64,000 nt of DNA from Acidisarcina sp963790505 (GTDB lineage: Bacteria; Acidobacteriota; Terriglobia; Terriglobales; Acidobacteriaceae). The notes beneath the pieces were generated by a model. That model did not search any database, was not told the origin of the DNA, and worked only from the letters and a program-made list of their open reading frames with translations. The DNA is taken from assembly GCA_963790505.1 (NCBI GenBank), contig CAWBOT010000004.1, forward strand, positions 1-64,000, in the 5' to 3' direction. Positions 17,982 to 27,581 of the stretch are shown here, in pieces (within the stretch, counting starts at the first letter, position 1; each line of letters begins with the position of its first letter). The position numbers and the translations under genes were made by a program.

Positions 17982-19571
17982 TTGATAACTCGCCGCAGGT
18001 TCCTGGGCCAGACTGGTTTATTGGTGGCCGGAACAGCCGTCAGTGGCTCCAGCCGGGGAGAATCGACCCAAGCCGTCGCCCCTTCCCTCAATGCCAGCAC
18101 GCTCGCGCCGTGGGTCGACCCGCTTCCAATCGTTCCGCTCGCAAAGAGCACCAGCCTCCGCCCCAGCCCTCAAAACCCAGCCGTCCGAGTTCCCTTCTAC
18201 CGCATTCCTATGCGGGAGATGCGGGTCAAGCTACATCGCGATCTTCCGCCCACGATGGTGTGGGGCTACGGAGGATCGTTCCCCGGCCCGGTCTTCGAGA
18301 CGCGCAGCGGCGAAGGCCTGTTGGTGGAATGGGCCAACGAACTGCCGACGAAGCATTTTCTTCCCATCGACCACACCCTGCACGGCGCCGAGGCTGACAA
18401 ACCGGCGGTCCGCGCCGTCGTCCACCTCCACGGCGCCAAGAGCCCACCGGAGAGCGACGGCTACCCCGAGTCGTGGTTCGTTCCGGGCAAGTCCGCGACC
18501 TACTTCTACCCCAACCGCCAGGACGCAGCGCTGCTCTTTTACCACGATCACGCGATGGGCATTAACCGGCTGAACATCTACGCCGGACTGCAAGGCTTAT
18601 TCATCGTCCGCGACGGCGTGGAAGACGCGCTCAACCTCCCTAAAGGGAAATATGAGGTTCCACTGCTCGTCTGCGACCGGATGCTGCGCACCGATGGCTC
18701 GCTCGAATACCCAACCTCCGGCGATCCAAAATCCCCCTGGGTGCCCGAGGTCTTCGGCGACGCCATGCTGGTCAACGGCAAGCTCGCGCCCTATTTCGAC
18801 GTCGAGCCGCGAAAATACCGCTTCCGCATCATGAACGGCTCCAACGGCCGCTTCTTCCGCTTCTCTTTCGGCGACTTGCAGGAGTTCCAGCAGATCGGCT
18901 CCGATCAGGGTCTGCTGGGCGCTCCGCTAACCGCTAAACGGCTGGTGCTGGCGCCGGGCGAGCGCGGCGACCTGGTCTTCGATTTCAGCGCCCACGCTGG
19001 CCAGGAAGTCCTGCTCAAAAGCGATTCCTTCGATCTGCTGCAGTTCCGCGTCTCCGCCGCAAAGGCGAGCGATACCAGCGCGGTGCCGCAAGTGTTGCGC
19101 CCTGTGCCGCGTATCCCCGAATCGAAGGCGATCAAGACCCGCAGGCTCACCTTGAACGAAAACATGGACATGGTCAAGAATTCGATGGGCATGCTGCTCA
19201 ACAACACGCCGTGGCACATGCCGATTACCGAGAAGCCGGTGGTGAACACCACAGAGATCTGGGAGTTGGTCAACCTCACCGAAGACTCGCATCCGATCCA
19301 TCTGCATCTGGTCAGGTTTCAGATACTAGACCGCCGACAGTTCGACCCCTTCGAATTCAACTCGAAAGGAACGCTGCACTATTTCGCGCCGCCGATCCCG
19401 CCTCCCGCCTCCGAGGCCGGCTGGAAGGACATCGTTCGCGCCGACTCGGGCATGGTGACGCGGATCATCGTCCCATTCGACGGCTACACCGGGCGCTATG
19501 TCTGGCATTGCCACCTCTTGGAGCACGAGGACAACGAGATGATGCGCCCCTTCGAGGTGGTCGCTTCGTAA
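17982..19571 (+). CDS. Multicopper oxidase, Tat-exported (CotA/bilirubin oxidase-like)
   Basis: A laccase-like oxidase that couples substrate oxidation to O2 reduction. TTG 17982 (AGAGG upstream) gives MITRRRFLGQTGLLVAGTA, a classic twin-arginine signal, which decides the start. The 529 residues contain three cupredoxin domains with copper ligands HLHGA (about 145), FYHDHAMG (about 190), HPIHLHLVRF (about 430) and the C-terminal WHCHLLEHEDNEMM (about 508). The Met after the last His fits an axial type 1 copper ligand. The substrate (phenolics, metal ions, bilirubin-like) cannot be told from sequence. The 3' end faces the PP2C gene 13 bp away. Confidence 0.9.
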   Translation: MITRRRFLGQTGLLVAGTAVSGSSRGESTQAVAPSLNASTLAPWVDPLPIVPLAKSTSLRPSPQNPAVRVPFYRIPMREMRVKLHRDLPPTMVWGYGGSFPGPVFETRSGEGLLVEWANELPTKHFLPIDHTLHGAEADKPAVRAVVHLHGAKSPPESDGYPESWFVPGKSATYFYPNRQDAALLFYHDHAMGINRLNIYAGLQGLFIVRDGVEDALNLPKGKYEVPLLVCDRMLRTDGSLEYPTSGDPKSPWVPEVFGDAMLVNGKLAPYFDVEPRKYRFRIMNGSNGRFFRFSFGDLQEFQQIGSDQGLLGAPLTAKRLVLAPGERGDLVFDFSAHAGQEVLLKSDSFDLLQFRVSAAKASDTSAVPQVLRPVPRIPESKAIKTRRLTLNENMDMVKNSMGMLLNNTPWHMPITEKPVVNTTEIWELVNLTEDSHPIHLHLVRFQILDRRQFDPFEFNSKGTLHYFAPPIPPPASEAGWKDIVRADSGMVTRIIVPFDGYTGRYVWHCHLLEHEDNEMMRPFEVVAS

Positions 19572-19584
19572 GGCGTCGGGCCGA

Positions 19585-22275
19585 TCAGGCGGTCGCGGGT
19601 TGAGAGGCTGCCTCGCCCATCGGCAGCGCGGCGGCGACGGGAAGCATCTTCAGCACCAGCAGGGTCATGTCGTCATGCTGAGGCGCACCGGCGGCAAATT
19701 CATCCGCCGCCTCCATCAGGCATGTCACCAGCTCCGCCGCAGGCAGGTCAGGGCACTCCGCGAGGCGCGCAATAAGCCGGTCTTCGCTCCACTCTTCTTC
19801 CTCTTCGGTCATCGCTTCGCTGATGCCATCGGTGAAGGCAAGCAGGATGTCTCCGGGTTCGAGTGTCAACGTCGATTGCTGGTAATCGCAGTCCTCGAGC
19901 AAGCCGATGACCGGGCCGCCCGCTTCGAGGCGGATGATCTCGGCGCATCCTGACCCTTCCCCATGGACCACGCGTTTACCGCGCAGCAGCGCCGGAGCGT
20001 TGTGGCCCGCATTCACATAGGTCAACTGGCGGCTAAACGGATCGAGCTGGGCGAAGAAAAATGTGGCATAGCGATTGCTCCCCGATGCCTCGTAGACCAA
20101 CGCATTGACCTCGCGCATCATCGCGGCCAGATCCCCGTTAGGATTGCGAGTGAGGCCGCGCAGCGAGGCGCGCAGACTGGCCATCAGCAGCGCCGCCGAA
20201 ATGCCCTTGCCGGAGATATCGCCGATCGCGATGCCCAGGGAGGGCGTCCCGGCGCCGTCTTTGCCCGCGCTCTTCATCTCAATGAAGTCGTAGTAGTCGC
20301 CGCCGACCCCTTGCGCCGGTCTGCATGCCCCGGCCAGCTCAACCCCGAGAACCACCGGATACGACTGCGGCAGAAAGCGCTCCTGCACCTCGCGGGCAAT
20401 CTCGATCTCGCGGTTGATGCGTTCGCGCTGCGCCGCCTCCACCGCGAGCGACCGGACGAGTTCGCTGTTCTCGATCGAAAGCCCAGTGTGCATCGCCACC
20501 GACTGCAGAAGACCCCGGTCGCTTCGCGAATACGGCTCTTCGCTGCGTTTGGGGCCGAGCGCCATCACTCCCAGCAGCCGGTTACGCCCGCGCAGCGGAA
20601 TGAGCATCTCGGCGCCCAGCTCGCGCAGCGCGGCGCGTTCCGCGTCGGTGGCCGCCAGTAGCCAGGAGTCCGGATTATCGAGATAGACGTTCGCCGGGCT
20701 CTTCACCATGTCGAGGTTGGCGATGGTCTTCGAGTTGCCGCTCAGCAGCACCTCGCCGCCAGCGCTTACACCCAGGGCATACTGCAGCCGGAAGGTGTCG
20801 CCGGAGCGAAGCAGCACCGCGATGCGGTCTACATGGAGGGCATTGGATATACACTCCGAAACCGTGCGCACCAGCGACGGGATTTCGGTAAACCCCTGCG
20901 CCTGATTGGCCAGCTCGCTGAGCACCTGGTCGGCCGAATAGGCCTCGCGGAAGAACTTGCGATCAATCCACGAAGACAGAACCTTCGTGGTACGGAAGCG
21001 GACTACCAAAAGAAGGGCGGCGAGCGCAGCGACGAGAATCGCATCGCCCGGTCTCACTGGCCGATTCCGCATTGCGTGCATCAAGGCAATCGCAAACAAA
21101 AATCCCGTCAATGCCCGGATGAACCACAGCGACGAACGCGCCAGCGCATATTTGGTTCCCTGGCGGACCAGAATGCGCAGGTCCATCGCCCGATGCACTA
21201 CAACCACGTAGGCAAGCGACATAGGAAACAGGGTGAAGATGAAAAGCGCGCTGAGAAATATCCAAGGCGGGATTCCGACTCCGATGTCGTGGTCGGAGAA
21301 GATGGAGGCTAGAACGATGAGAAATAGCGGCAAATTGGCAACTGTCGAACCGATATAAAGAATCTTGAGGCGACGCTTGACGTCCGGCGAGGTAGCCGTG
21401 CCCGCCTTATTGCCCAGACAGAGGAAATAGATGCAAATCGCAATCATCGCCAGGATGGTGATTGCGCGCATCGTCCAGCCAAACGTGGGAGCGAGCCAGG
21501 CGATCGACTCGAACGAAAACGCGAAGCCGTAGTTGTAAATGAGCGCCAGGACGAGCAACGCGGCGAGAACGCCGGTCAGAGACCACTTAATCCAGGGGTA
21601 CGAGACATCCCACTCCGCGCGTTCCGGGAAATAGATGCCGAAGCACATGATGCACAACGGCCCCGCGACCATGGTGAGGACGCTCCAACCACTCATGAAT
21701 GCAAACGCGGGGCCAGCCCAGAACTGGTTTCCCCCAAAGATGGCGGCGAAGTATTCCATCATGCCCAGCATGAACCACGCGTTCAGGTCCCTGGGCCTGG
21801 CCAAAACGACCCAGAGGCCCAGCAGGAGGCAGCCGAGCGGGAAGAGAATCCCGAGAAACAAAACCCGGCTGAGCAAGTCGAGCAATCCGGGGCGAGCAGA
21901 GTAGACGGGCGCAAGGCGGACTGACAGCGTGCGGGCCGCGACCGATGCCTGCCCTGGCGCGGGCCGCGGCTGGATGGTCAGCTGCATGATGTCGCCGGCG
22001 TGAGCTTTGCGCAACTCTTCCAGCATCACGTTATAGCCGGTAAACGGATGACCATTGATCGCGACGATCGGGTCGCCCCAACGAATCCCCGCCTGCTCGG
22101 CTTCCCGGTTAACGCCGGAGACGGCGCGCAGCCGAAAGCCATGAAAGGTAGGATTGCGCGGCACGCGGTCGCCGTAGAGTTCTTCAAGAGTGCTGGAGAC
22201 CGAGAGCGCGTAGTAGGTCAGCGAAGCGGCAGCCACCAGCGCGAGCAGTACGAGTTGGAATCGGGCCGTTCGCAT
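19585..22275 (-). CDS. PDZ - membrane - GAF - SpoIIE-type PP2C phosphatase
   Basis: Probably a membrane sensor phosphatase of the RsbU/SpoIIE class that dephosphorylates STAS anti-anti-sigma proteins. The 896 residues run: TM helix (5-25), PDZ-like domain (about 45-105, GIRWGDPIVAINGHPF), about eight hydrophobic segments (130-400), GAF domain (about 475-605), a short coiled linker (EIAREVQERFLPQ) and PP2C domain (640-880). Metal-binding acidic residues are seen in GGDYYDF, GDISGKG and AFTDGISEA. Two STAS genes on the same strand near 30 kb are candidate partners; this pairing is inference. Confidence 0.88.
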   Translation of the reverse strand: MRTARFQLVLLALVAAASLTYYALSVSSTLEELYGDRVPRNPTFHGFRLRAVSGVNREAEQAGIRWGDPIVAINGHPFTGYNVMLEELRKAHAGDIMQLTIQPRPAPGQASVAARTLSVRLAPVYSARPGLLDLLSRVLFLGILFPLGCLLLGLWVVLARPRDLNAWFMLGMMEYFAAIFGGNQFWAGPAFAFMSGWSVLTMVAGPLCIMCFGIYFPERAEWDVSYPWIKWSLTGVLAALLVLALIYNYGFAFSFESIAWLAPTFGWTMRAITILAMIAICIYFLCLGNKAGTATSPDVKRRLKILYIGSTVANLPLFLIVLASIFSDHDIGVGIPPWIFLSALFIFTLFPMSLAYVVVVHRAMDLRILVRQGTKYALARSSLWFIRALTGFLFAIALMHAMRNRPVRPGDAILVAALAALLLVVRFRTTKVLSSWIDRKFFREAYSADQVLSELANQAQGFTEIPSLVRTVSECISNALHVDRIAVLLRSGDTFRLQYALGVSAGGEVLLSGNSKTIANLDMVKSPANVYLDNPDSWLLAATDAERAALRELGAEMLIPLRGRNRLLGVMALGPKRSEEPYSRSDRGLLQSVAMHTGLSIENSELVRSLAVEAAQRERINREIEIAREVQERFLPQSYPVVLGVELAGACRPAQGVGGDYYDFIEMKSAGKDGAGTPSLGIAIGDISGKGISAALLMASLRASLRGLTRNPNGDLAAMMREVNALVYEASGSNRYATFFFAQLDPFSRQLTYVNAGHNAPALLRGKRVVHGEGSGCAEIIRLEAGGPVIGLLEDCDYQQSTLTLEPGDILLAFTDGISEAMTEEEEEWSEDRLIARLAECPDLPAAELVTCLMEAADEFAAGAPQHDDMTLLVLKMLPVAAALPMGEAASQPATA

Positions 22276-22335
22276 TCGAGGATCGCTCTGGGCTGCATGG
22301 TAGCAGAAAGCTAGAGCCGGGCTCCCTGCGCCTGC

Positions 22336-22560
22336 TTAACGGCGGAAGCGGGCCAGCAGATAGAACAGCAGCGAGAGTAGGACGCTGATCACGATCGAAC
22401 TCGCCACCGGAAAGTAGAAAGCGAAGTTCTTGCCGCGCCAGGCAATGTCCCCGGGCAGCCTTCCGAATGGGATGCGAACCTTGCCGACCAGCAACACGGC
22501 GACTCCCGCCACGATCAGCAGCGTTCCGATAAGCATCCGCAGGCTCAGCTGGCTTCTCAT
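22336..22560 (-). CDS. DUF2905 family small membrane protein
   Basis: A 74-residue protein with two hydrophobic helices (LIGTLLIVAGVAVLLVGKV and a C-terminal helix), separated by IPFGRLPGDIAWRGKNFAFYFP, the DUF2905 signature. I chose ATG 22560 because it overlaps the upstream gene's stop in an ATGA junction; the longer frame to 22665 adds unconserved sequence. The function is unknown. It is the third gene of a leuS operon. Confidence 0.85.
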   Translation of the reverse strand: MRSQLSLRMLIGTLLIVAGVAVLLVGKVRIPFGRLPGDIAWRGKNFAFYFPVASSIVISVLLSLLFYLLARFRR

Positions 22561-23498
22561 GCCGCCTCGTTGTAGACCCGCCAGAAGCGTATGAACGCGA
22601 CCAGCCGGGCCACCTGGAAGAAATCCGATGCTGCCAGATACACCACCGTGACCGCGGCCCACCAAGCGTATAGCGGCGGCCCGACCATCACTGACGAGAA
22701 CGGCAGGGGCGTCGCCGAAAAAACCATGGCCAGCACCACGAGCGCCAGCTTTACAATCCCCAGCACAAGGTTAATCTCGACCAGCTTGCCGGCCAGCGGA
22801 CCAAGCCGCAGGCTGCGAGCGAGACTGGCAGCCGCGCCCTTGTCTTCGAGCAGAGCAAGCAGCGGGGCGACCGAGAAGACCCAGCTTACCAGCGCCCAGA
22901 AAGTAAAGATTCCGAGCGAGATGCAGATGACGAGGGCGAAATAAAGCACCAGATTTGGCGTTTCACCGGTAAGCGTCGTATTCGCCGACCATTGGATCGC
23001 GGCAAACCAGCCAACAACGCTTGCAGCCAGCGCGGCCACGCGCAACAGCTGCAAGGCGGTGAGCGTCACCGGGCGAAATGGCAGCTCGGGAGCGTGATGC
23101 CGCAGGACGTAGCTGCGCCCGATGCCTGAGGCCAATGCCCAGCCGAAGCCGAGCACCGGGGCCAGCCAAAGCAGCATATGGTACAAAGGCGGCGTGAGCG
23201 CCTGCCAGACGTTAGCGATAATCACCGTCGCACGGTCGGTGTCCTGTAATGAAAATTCGTAGACCCCGGTCGCAGCCAGAGACACGGAGGAGAGGAGCCT
23301 GGCGCCCTCGTAGTAAATCAGAAGCAGCGCAGGCATTCCGTAAAGCCAGCGCCATGCGATCTCGAGCAACAGCAAAGAGGGCCGGGACCAGCAGTAGCCG
23401 AAGATCCTCACCAGAGATTGCGTGCCGCGCAGCCGTGACGAAAGCGCTGCGCTTGCCGGAGTTTCGGCGGCGGGCACGGAGCTCGGCTGCCCGGTCAT
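22557..23498 (-). CDS. Hypothetical multi-pass membrane protein
   Basis: A 313-residue protein with about six hydrophobic segments (near residues 45-70, 105-130, 150-175, 190-215, 240-265 and 275-295). It starts 4 nt after the leuS stop and ends in an ATGA overlap with the DUF2905 gene, so the three are co-transcribed. I cannot assign it to a known transporter family. It probably stabilises or remodels something in the inner membrane, but no motif supports a specific role. Confidence 0.75.
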   Translation of the reverse strand: MTGQPSSVPAAETPASAALSSRLRGTQSLVRIFGYCWSRPSLLLLEIAWRWLYGMPALLLIYYEGARLLSSVSLAATGVYEFSLQDTDRATVIIANVWQALTPPLYHMLLWLAPVLGFGWALASGIGRSYVLRHHAPELPFRPVTLTALQLLRVAALAASVVGWFAAIQWSANTTLTGETPNLVLYFALVICISLGIFTFWALVSWVFSVAPLLALLEDKGAAASLARSLRLGPLAGKLVEINLVLGIVKLALVVLAMVFSATPLPFSSVMVGPPLYAWWAAVTVVYLAASDFFQVARLVAFIRFWRVYNEAA

Positions 23499-23502
23499 TG
23501 CG

Positions 23503-26187
23503 CTACTTCACCAATAGGTTGACAAGCTTGCGGGGTACGATGATGACCTTGATTACCTGTTTGCCATCGAGGAAAGTCTTCACCTTCTCGTCGCTCATGG
23601 CGGCGTCACGCAGCGCTTCCTCCTCGATGCCCGCCGGAACGCGAATCACCGCGCGGAGCTTGCCGCCGACCTGCACCGGAATCTCCATCTCGTCCTCGCG
23701 CGCAAGCGACTCATCGTAGACCGGCCACTCGTGGCGAAGAATGCTGTCCTCATTGCCCAACTGCTCCCAAAGCTCCGCCGCCAGGTAGGGAGCGAAGGGC
23801 GCGAGCATCAGCACGAAAGCGTTCAGTGTCTGGGCAAGCGCTTCGTCCGGTACATTGCCAGCCTCAATCTCCGGCTCGGCCGCTATCAGCGCGTTCATCA
23901 GCTTCATCAACGCGGCCACGCACGTGTTGAAGTGCCAGCGCTCATCGAAGTCCGTCGTAATCTGCCGGATCGTCTGATGCAGCTTTCGTAACAACTCCTG
24001 TGACGTTTTGGAGGGCGCAGCCGCGGAGCCCGATTTTGCCGCTGCATGCGAGGACTTCGCGTAGCGGGTCGCGAAGCGGTAGACTTTCGCAAGAAAGCGG
24101 CTGACGCCGGCGATGCCGTCATCCTGCCACTCCATGTCGCGGTCTGGAGGGGCTGCAAAGAGCGAATACATGCGCGCAGCGTCGGCGCCATAGCGCGCAA
24201 TCATATCGTCGGGCGAGACCACATTGCCCTTCGACTTCGACATCTTCGCGCCGCCTTTGATGACCATACCCTGGGTAAAGAGCCGGGCGATCGGCTCATC
24301 ATTCTTAATCAGCCCCAGGTCGCGCATCACCCTTGTCCAGAAGCGCGAATAGATCAAGTGGAGGATGGCGTGCTCGACGCCGCCGATATATTGATCGATC
24401 GGGAACCAATATGTAACCGCGTCGGTATCAAATGCGGCCTTCTCGTCTTTGGCGCTCGTATACCGATAAAAATACCAGGAGGAATCGACGAAGGTGTCCA
24501 TCGTGTCCGTCTCACGCCTCGCTGGTCCGCCGCACTTGGGGCAGGTCGCGTTGACAAACTCCGGCACGCCCGCAAGGGGCGAACCGCCCTCCTGGGTAAT
24601 CGTAATCTGCTCCGGCAGTAAAATCGGCAACTGGTCGTCGGGTACCGGAACAATGCCGTCCTTCTCGCAATAGAGCATCGGAATCGGAGTGCCCCAGTAC
24701 CGCTGCCGGCTGACGCCCCAATCTCTCAGCCGATAAGTGATCGTCGCCTTGCCGAAGCCTTTCTCTTCGGCGTACGCCGACATCCGGTGTTGCGCCTCCC
24801 GGCAGCCGAGGCCGCTGTAGTCCCCGGAGTTCATCAGCAAGCTGTCTTCTTCGGAATAGGGCAGCACCGGTTCCTCCGGCTGGCCGTCGGCCGGGGGTCC
24901 GATCGTCCGCCGTGGCAACACAACCACTCTGACTTCGAGATCGTATTTCCTGGCGAATTCGTAGTCGCGCTCGTCATGGGCCGGGACCGACATAATCGCG
25001 CCTGTGCCGTAATTAAGCAGAACGTAGTTCGCAACCCAGATGGGGATACGCTCCCCGCTGAAGGGGTTGATCGCGTAGTGCCCGGTGAAGGCGCCATGCT
25101 TCTCGATCTCCCCTAGATCGCCTGAATCGCGCGCCTTGGTTTGCTGCTCGATCAGAGTATTGACAAATCCGGCAAGTTTACTGTCGCCAGCGGCAAACTC
25201 GGCGACCATCGGATGTTCCGGAGCAAGCTGCAGACTGGTCGCGCCGAAGATCGTATCGATGCGCGTGGTGAAGACCGCAATCTTCTTTGCGGCATCACCC
25301 TGTGCGCGGTCCGTCCCCGGCAGCACCGTGTGCCCGGGACGGTGTTCGATCCGCTCCTCAAGGGCGCCATCCGCATTGCACTCTTCGCGGGTAGATTCGT
25401 CTACGGCAAACTCTACCGTCGCGCCTTCGCTGCGCCCAATCCAGTTCCGCTGCATGGTGCGGACCTTTTCAGGCCAGTGGGGAAGCTTATCGAGACCCTC
25501 GAGCAATTCCTGGGCGTATTGCGTGGTGCGCAGAAACCACTGTTCGAGGTCGCGCTGCTCGACGATCTGCTCTTCATGCCGCCAGCAGCGCCCATCAATT
25601 ACCTGTTCGTTGGCCAGCACGGTCATGCACTGCGGGCACCAGTTCACTTTGCTCTTCTTGCGATACGCAAGGCCGCGCTCGTACATGCGCAGGAAAAACC
25701 ACTGGTTCCAGCGGTAGTACTCGGGCAAACAGGTCGTCACCTCAGTCTGCCAGTCGTAGGCGAGGCCGAGGCGCTCAAACTGCGTCTTCATCGCGGCGAT
25801 GTTGGAGAGCGTCCACTCCCGGGGCGGCGTGTTGTTCTTGAGCGCGGCATTTTCTGCCGGAAGTCCAAAGGCGTCCCAGCCCATCGGGTGCAGCACGTTG
25901 TATCCGCGCATCCACATGTAGCGCGCCAGCGCGTCGCCGATGGCATAGTTGCGCACGTGGCCCATGTGCAGCTTCCCTGAGGGATACGGCAGCATCTCGA
26001 GCACGTAATACTTCGGCTTAGCAGTGGTGTGCGGCTCGGCGGCGTAAAGGCTCGGGTCGGCGGCCCAGCGCTGTTGCCAGCGCGGCTCAATCTCAGCGGG
26101 GTTGTAGCGCTCCTCGCGCTCCGGCTCGGGGGCCGCTTCGGGACTGACCAAAACTGCGGATTTTTCGGCGTTTTCTGCGGCAGACAT
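23503..26187 (-). CDS. leuS: Leucyl-tRNA synthetase
   Basis: Charges tRNA-Leu with leucine in the cytoplasm. The 894 residues carry the class I HIGH-type motif (YPSGKLHMGHVRNY), a zinc-binding-like CPQC region, the CP1 editing domain and KMSKS in GGAKMSKSKGNVVSPDD, followed by the anticodon-binding and C-terminal domains. The ATG at 26187 gives MSAAENAEKSAVLVS, a short acidic extension before the conserved start. It is the first gene of leuS - membrane protein - DUF2905 and is intact. Confidence 0.98.
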   Translation of the reverse strand: MSAAENAEKSAVLVSPEAAPEPEREERYNPAEIEPRWQQRWAADPSLYAAEPHTTAKPKYYVLEMLPYPSGKLHMGHVRNYAIGDALARYMWMRGYNVLHPMGWDAFGLPAENAALKNNTPPREWTLSNIAAMKTQFERLGLAYDWQTEVTTCLPEYYRWNQWFFLRMYERGLAYRKKSKVNWCPQCMTVLANEQVIDGRCWRHEEQIVEQRDLEQWFLRTTQYAQELLEGLDKLPHWPEKVRTMQRNWIGRSEGATVEFAVDESTREECNADGALEERIEHRPGHTVLPGTDRAQGDAAKKIAVFTTRIDTIFGATSLQLAPEHPMVAEFAAGDSKLAGFVNTLIEQQTKARDSGDLGEIEKHGAFTGHYAINPFSGERIPIWVANYVLLNYGTGAIMSVPAHDERDYEFARKYDLEVRVVVLPRRTIGPPADGQPEEPVLPYSEEDSLLMNSGDYSGLGCREAQHRMSAYAEEKGFGKATITYRLRDWGVSRQRYWGTPIPMLYCEKDGIVPVPDDQLPILLPEQITITQEGGSPLAGVPEFVNATCPKCGGPARRETDTMDTFVDSSWYFYRYTSAKDEKAAFDTDAVTYWFPIDQYIGGVEHAILHLIYSRFWTRVMRDLGLIKNDEPIARLFTQGMVIKGGAKMSKSKGNVVSPDDMIARYGADAARMYSLFAAPPDRDMEWQDDGIAGVSRFLAKVYRFATRYAKSSHAAAKSGSAAAPSKTSQELLRKLHQTIRQITTDFDERWHFNTCVAALMKLMNALIAAEPEIEAGNVPDEALAQTLNAFVLMLAPFAPYLAAELWEQLGNEDSILRHEWPVYDESLAREDEMEIPVQVGGKLRAVIRVPAGIEEEALRDAAMSDEKVKTFLDGKQVIKVIIVPRKLVNLLVK

Positions 26188-26267
26188 GACTACTTTGATT
26201 GTAAATGGGCGGTGAAAGACGCAGGCGGCGCTACGCGTTGTCAGGGAATGAGTCGCACCGCGAACGA

Positions 26268-27186
26268 TCAGCCGATCAGCGTCACGCCGGTGCTCGCCGC
26301 CTGTTCATGCGCATGGTACGAAGAGCGCACCAGGGGTCCCGATTCCACATGACGGAAACCCATCGCGAGCGCCTCTTCTTTCATAAAAGCGAATTCTTCC
26401 GGCGTGTAATACCGGGTCATCGGCAGATGGTCCTTCGACGGCCTCAGGTATTGTCCGATCGTCAAGACATCGGTTCCGACAGCGGCCAGATCACGGTAGA
26501 CCTGCAGCAACTCGTGCATCTCTTCACCGAGACCAACCATGACTCCGGACTTGGTAACCGCCTTCGGATCCACTTCTTTCGCGTACTCAAGCAGCCGCAG
26601 CGTCCGCTCATACCTCGCTCCGGAACGGACCACACGATACAACCGCGGAACCGATTCAGTATTGTGATTCAACATCTCCGGCCGAGCCTCGACGACGATG
26701 CGGATCGCCTCTTCCTTGCCCTGAAAGTCCGGAATCAGCACCTCGACTTGGCATCCCGGGGCCTGGCGGCGGATTTCTTCAATCACCATGGCAAAGGCCC
26801 GCGCGCCGCCGACGATATCGTCGTCGCGATTCACGCTGGTGATGACGGCGTGCTTCAACCCGAGCGTGGCGACCGCTTCGGCGACGCGGCGCGGTTCATC
26901 GAAGTCGATCGGGTCGGGACGGCCCTTGGGCACGGCGCAGAATCCGCAGCGCCGCGTGCAGGTGTTGCCCAGCATCATGAAGGTCGCGGTCTTGTGGTTC
27001 CAGCACTCGCCGATGTTGGGGCAGTGCGCCGACTCGCAGACGGTGTGCAGATTCAGCGAACGCGCCAGCTTCTTGAGGTCGTGATAGTTGTCGCCGACCG
27101 GAGCGCGCGCCTTGAGCCATTCCGGCTTCGGCGACAGGCGTCTTGCGGGCGGGTTCGATCTGGATCAGTTCGCTGAAGGCTGCCAC
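26268..27186 (-). CDS. lipA: Lipoyl synthase, with an apparent +1 frameshift near residue 17
   Basis: A radical-SAM enzyme that inserts sulfur into octanoyl groups to make lipoate. The start is probably GTG 27186 (MAAFSELIQIEPARKTP), in frame until about 27135. The rest continues one frame over as PKPEWLKARAPVGDNYHDL, CESAHCPNIGEC (auxiliary cluster), MMLGNTCTRRCGFCAVPKG (radical-SAM CxxxCxxC) and on to the end. Removing one base, for example in CCTGTCGCC at 27130-27138, restores a normal protein. The total length (919 nt) is one more than a multiple of three. In the raw sequence only a 236-codon frame from 26978 is uninterrupted. Sequencing error is likely. Confidence 0.85.
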
Positions 27187-27215
27187 CCTCTTATTGTAGC
27201 GTCTGGGACCAGCTC

Positions 27216-27581
27216 CTACTTCACTCGCTCCATCACCTCGGGCCGAACCAGATACAGGAAGAGCACCAGATTCAGCGCTCCAATGAATCCGGCTGGCCCC
27301 TGGTGAAAGCGGAACAGGATGAAGAACTGGTAAATCGTGAGCAGGAAGGTCGCGCCCAGCGAGAGCGCCCATCCCCATCGCTTCAGGCGCAGCAGCCCAA
27401 AGCTTGCGCACGCCGTCAGGCCGCTGACGATCAGCAGCAGAGGCGGGTAATGGTGGCCGACGACGCCAAAAGCGATCACCGCCGACAGCACCAGCATGTA
27501 CAGCGCGATGCCCGCCATGCCCGGCAGCGGCAGCGGCTTCTTTCCTGACCCAGCGGGTTCGAATTCCGTTTCGTCGTTCAT
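27216..27581 (-). CDS. Small membrane protein of unknown function
   Basis: A 121-residue protein with four hydrophobic segments after a polar N-terminus (MNDETEFEPAGSGKKP). The start overlaps the stop of the upstream cytochrome gene in ATGA, which implies coupling. I know no family for it. A link to the cytochrome or to lipoate metabolism is only suggested by position. Confidence 0.7.
   Translation of the reverse strand: MNDETEFEPAGSGKKPLPLPGMAGIALYMLVLSAVIAFGVVGHHYPPLLLIVSGLTACASFGLLRLKRWGWALSLGATFLLTIYQFFILFRFHQGPAGFIGALNLVLFLYLVRPEVMERVK

Noticed and set aside
20833..21312. Plus-strand frames across the PP2C gene
   Set aside because: No ribosome sites or recognisable domains; the opposite strand encodes a continuous 896-residue multidomain protein.
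26205..27176. 323-codon plus-strand frame opposite lipA
   Set aside because: Antisense to conserved LipA motifs. Its openness reflects codon bias and does not rescue the frameshift.
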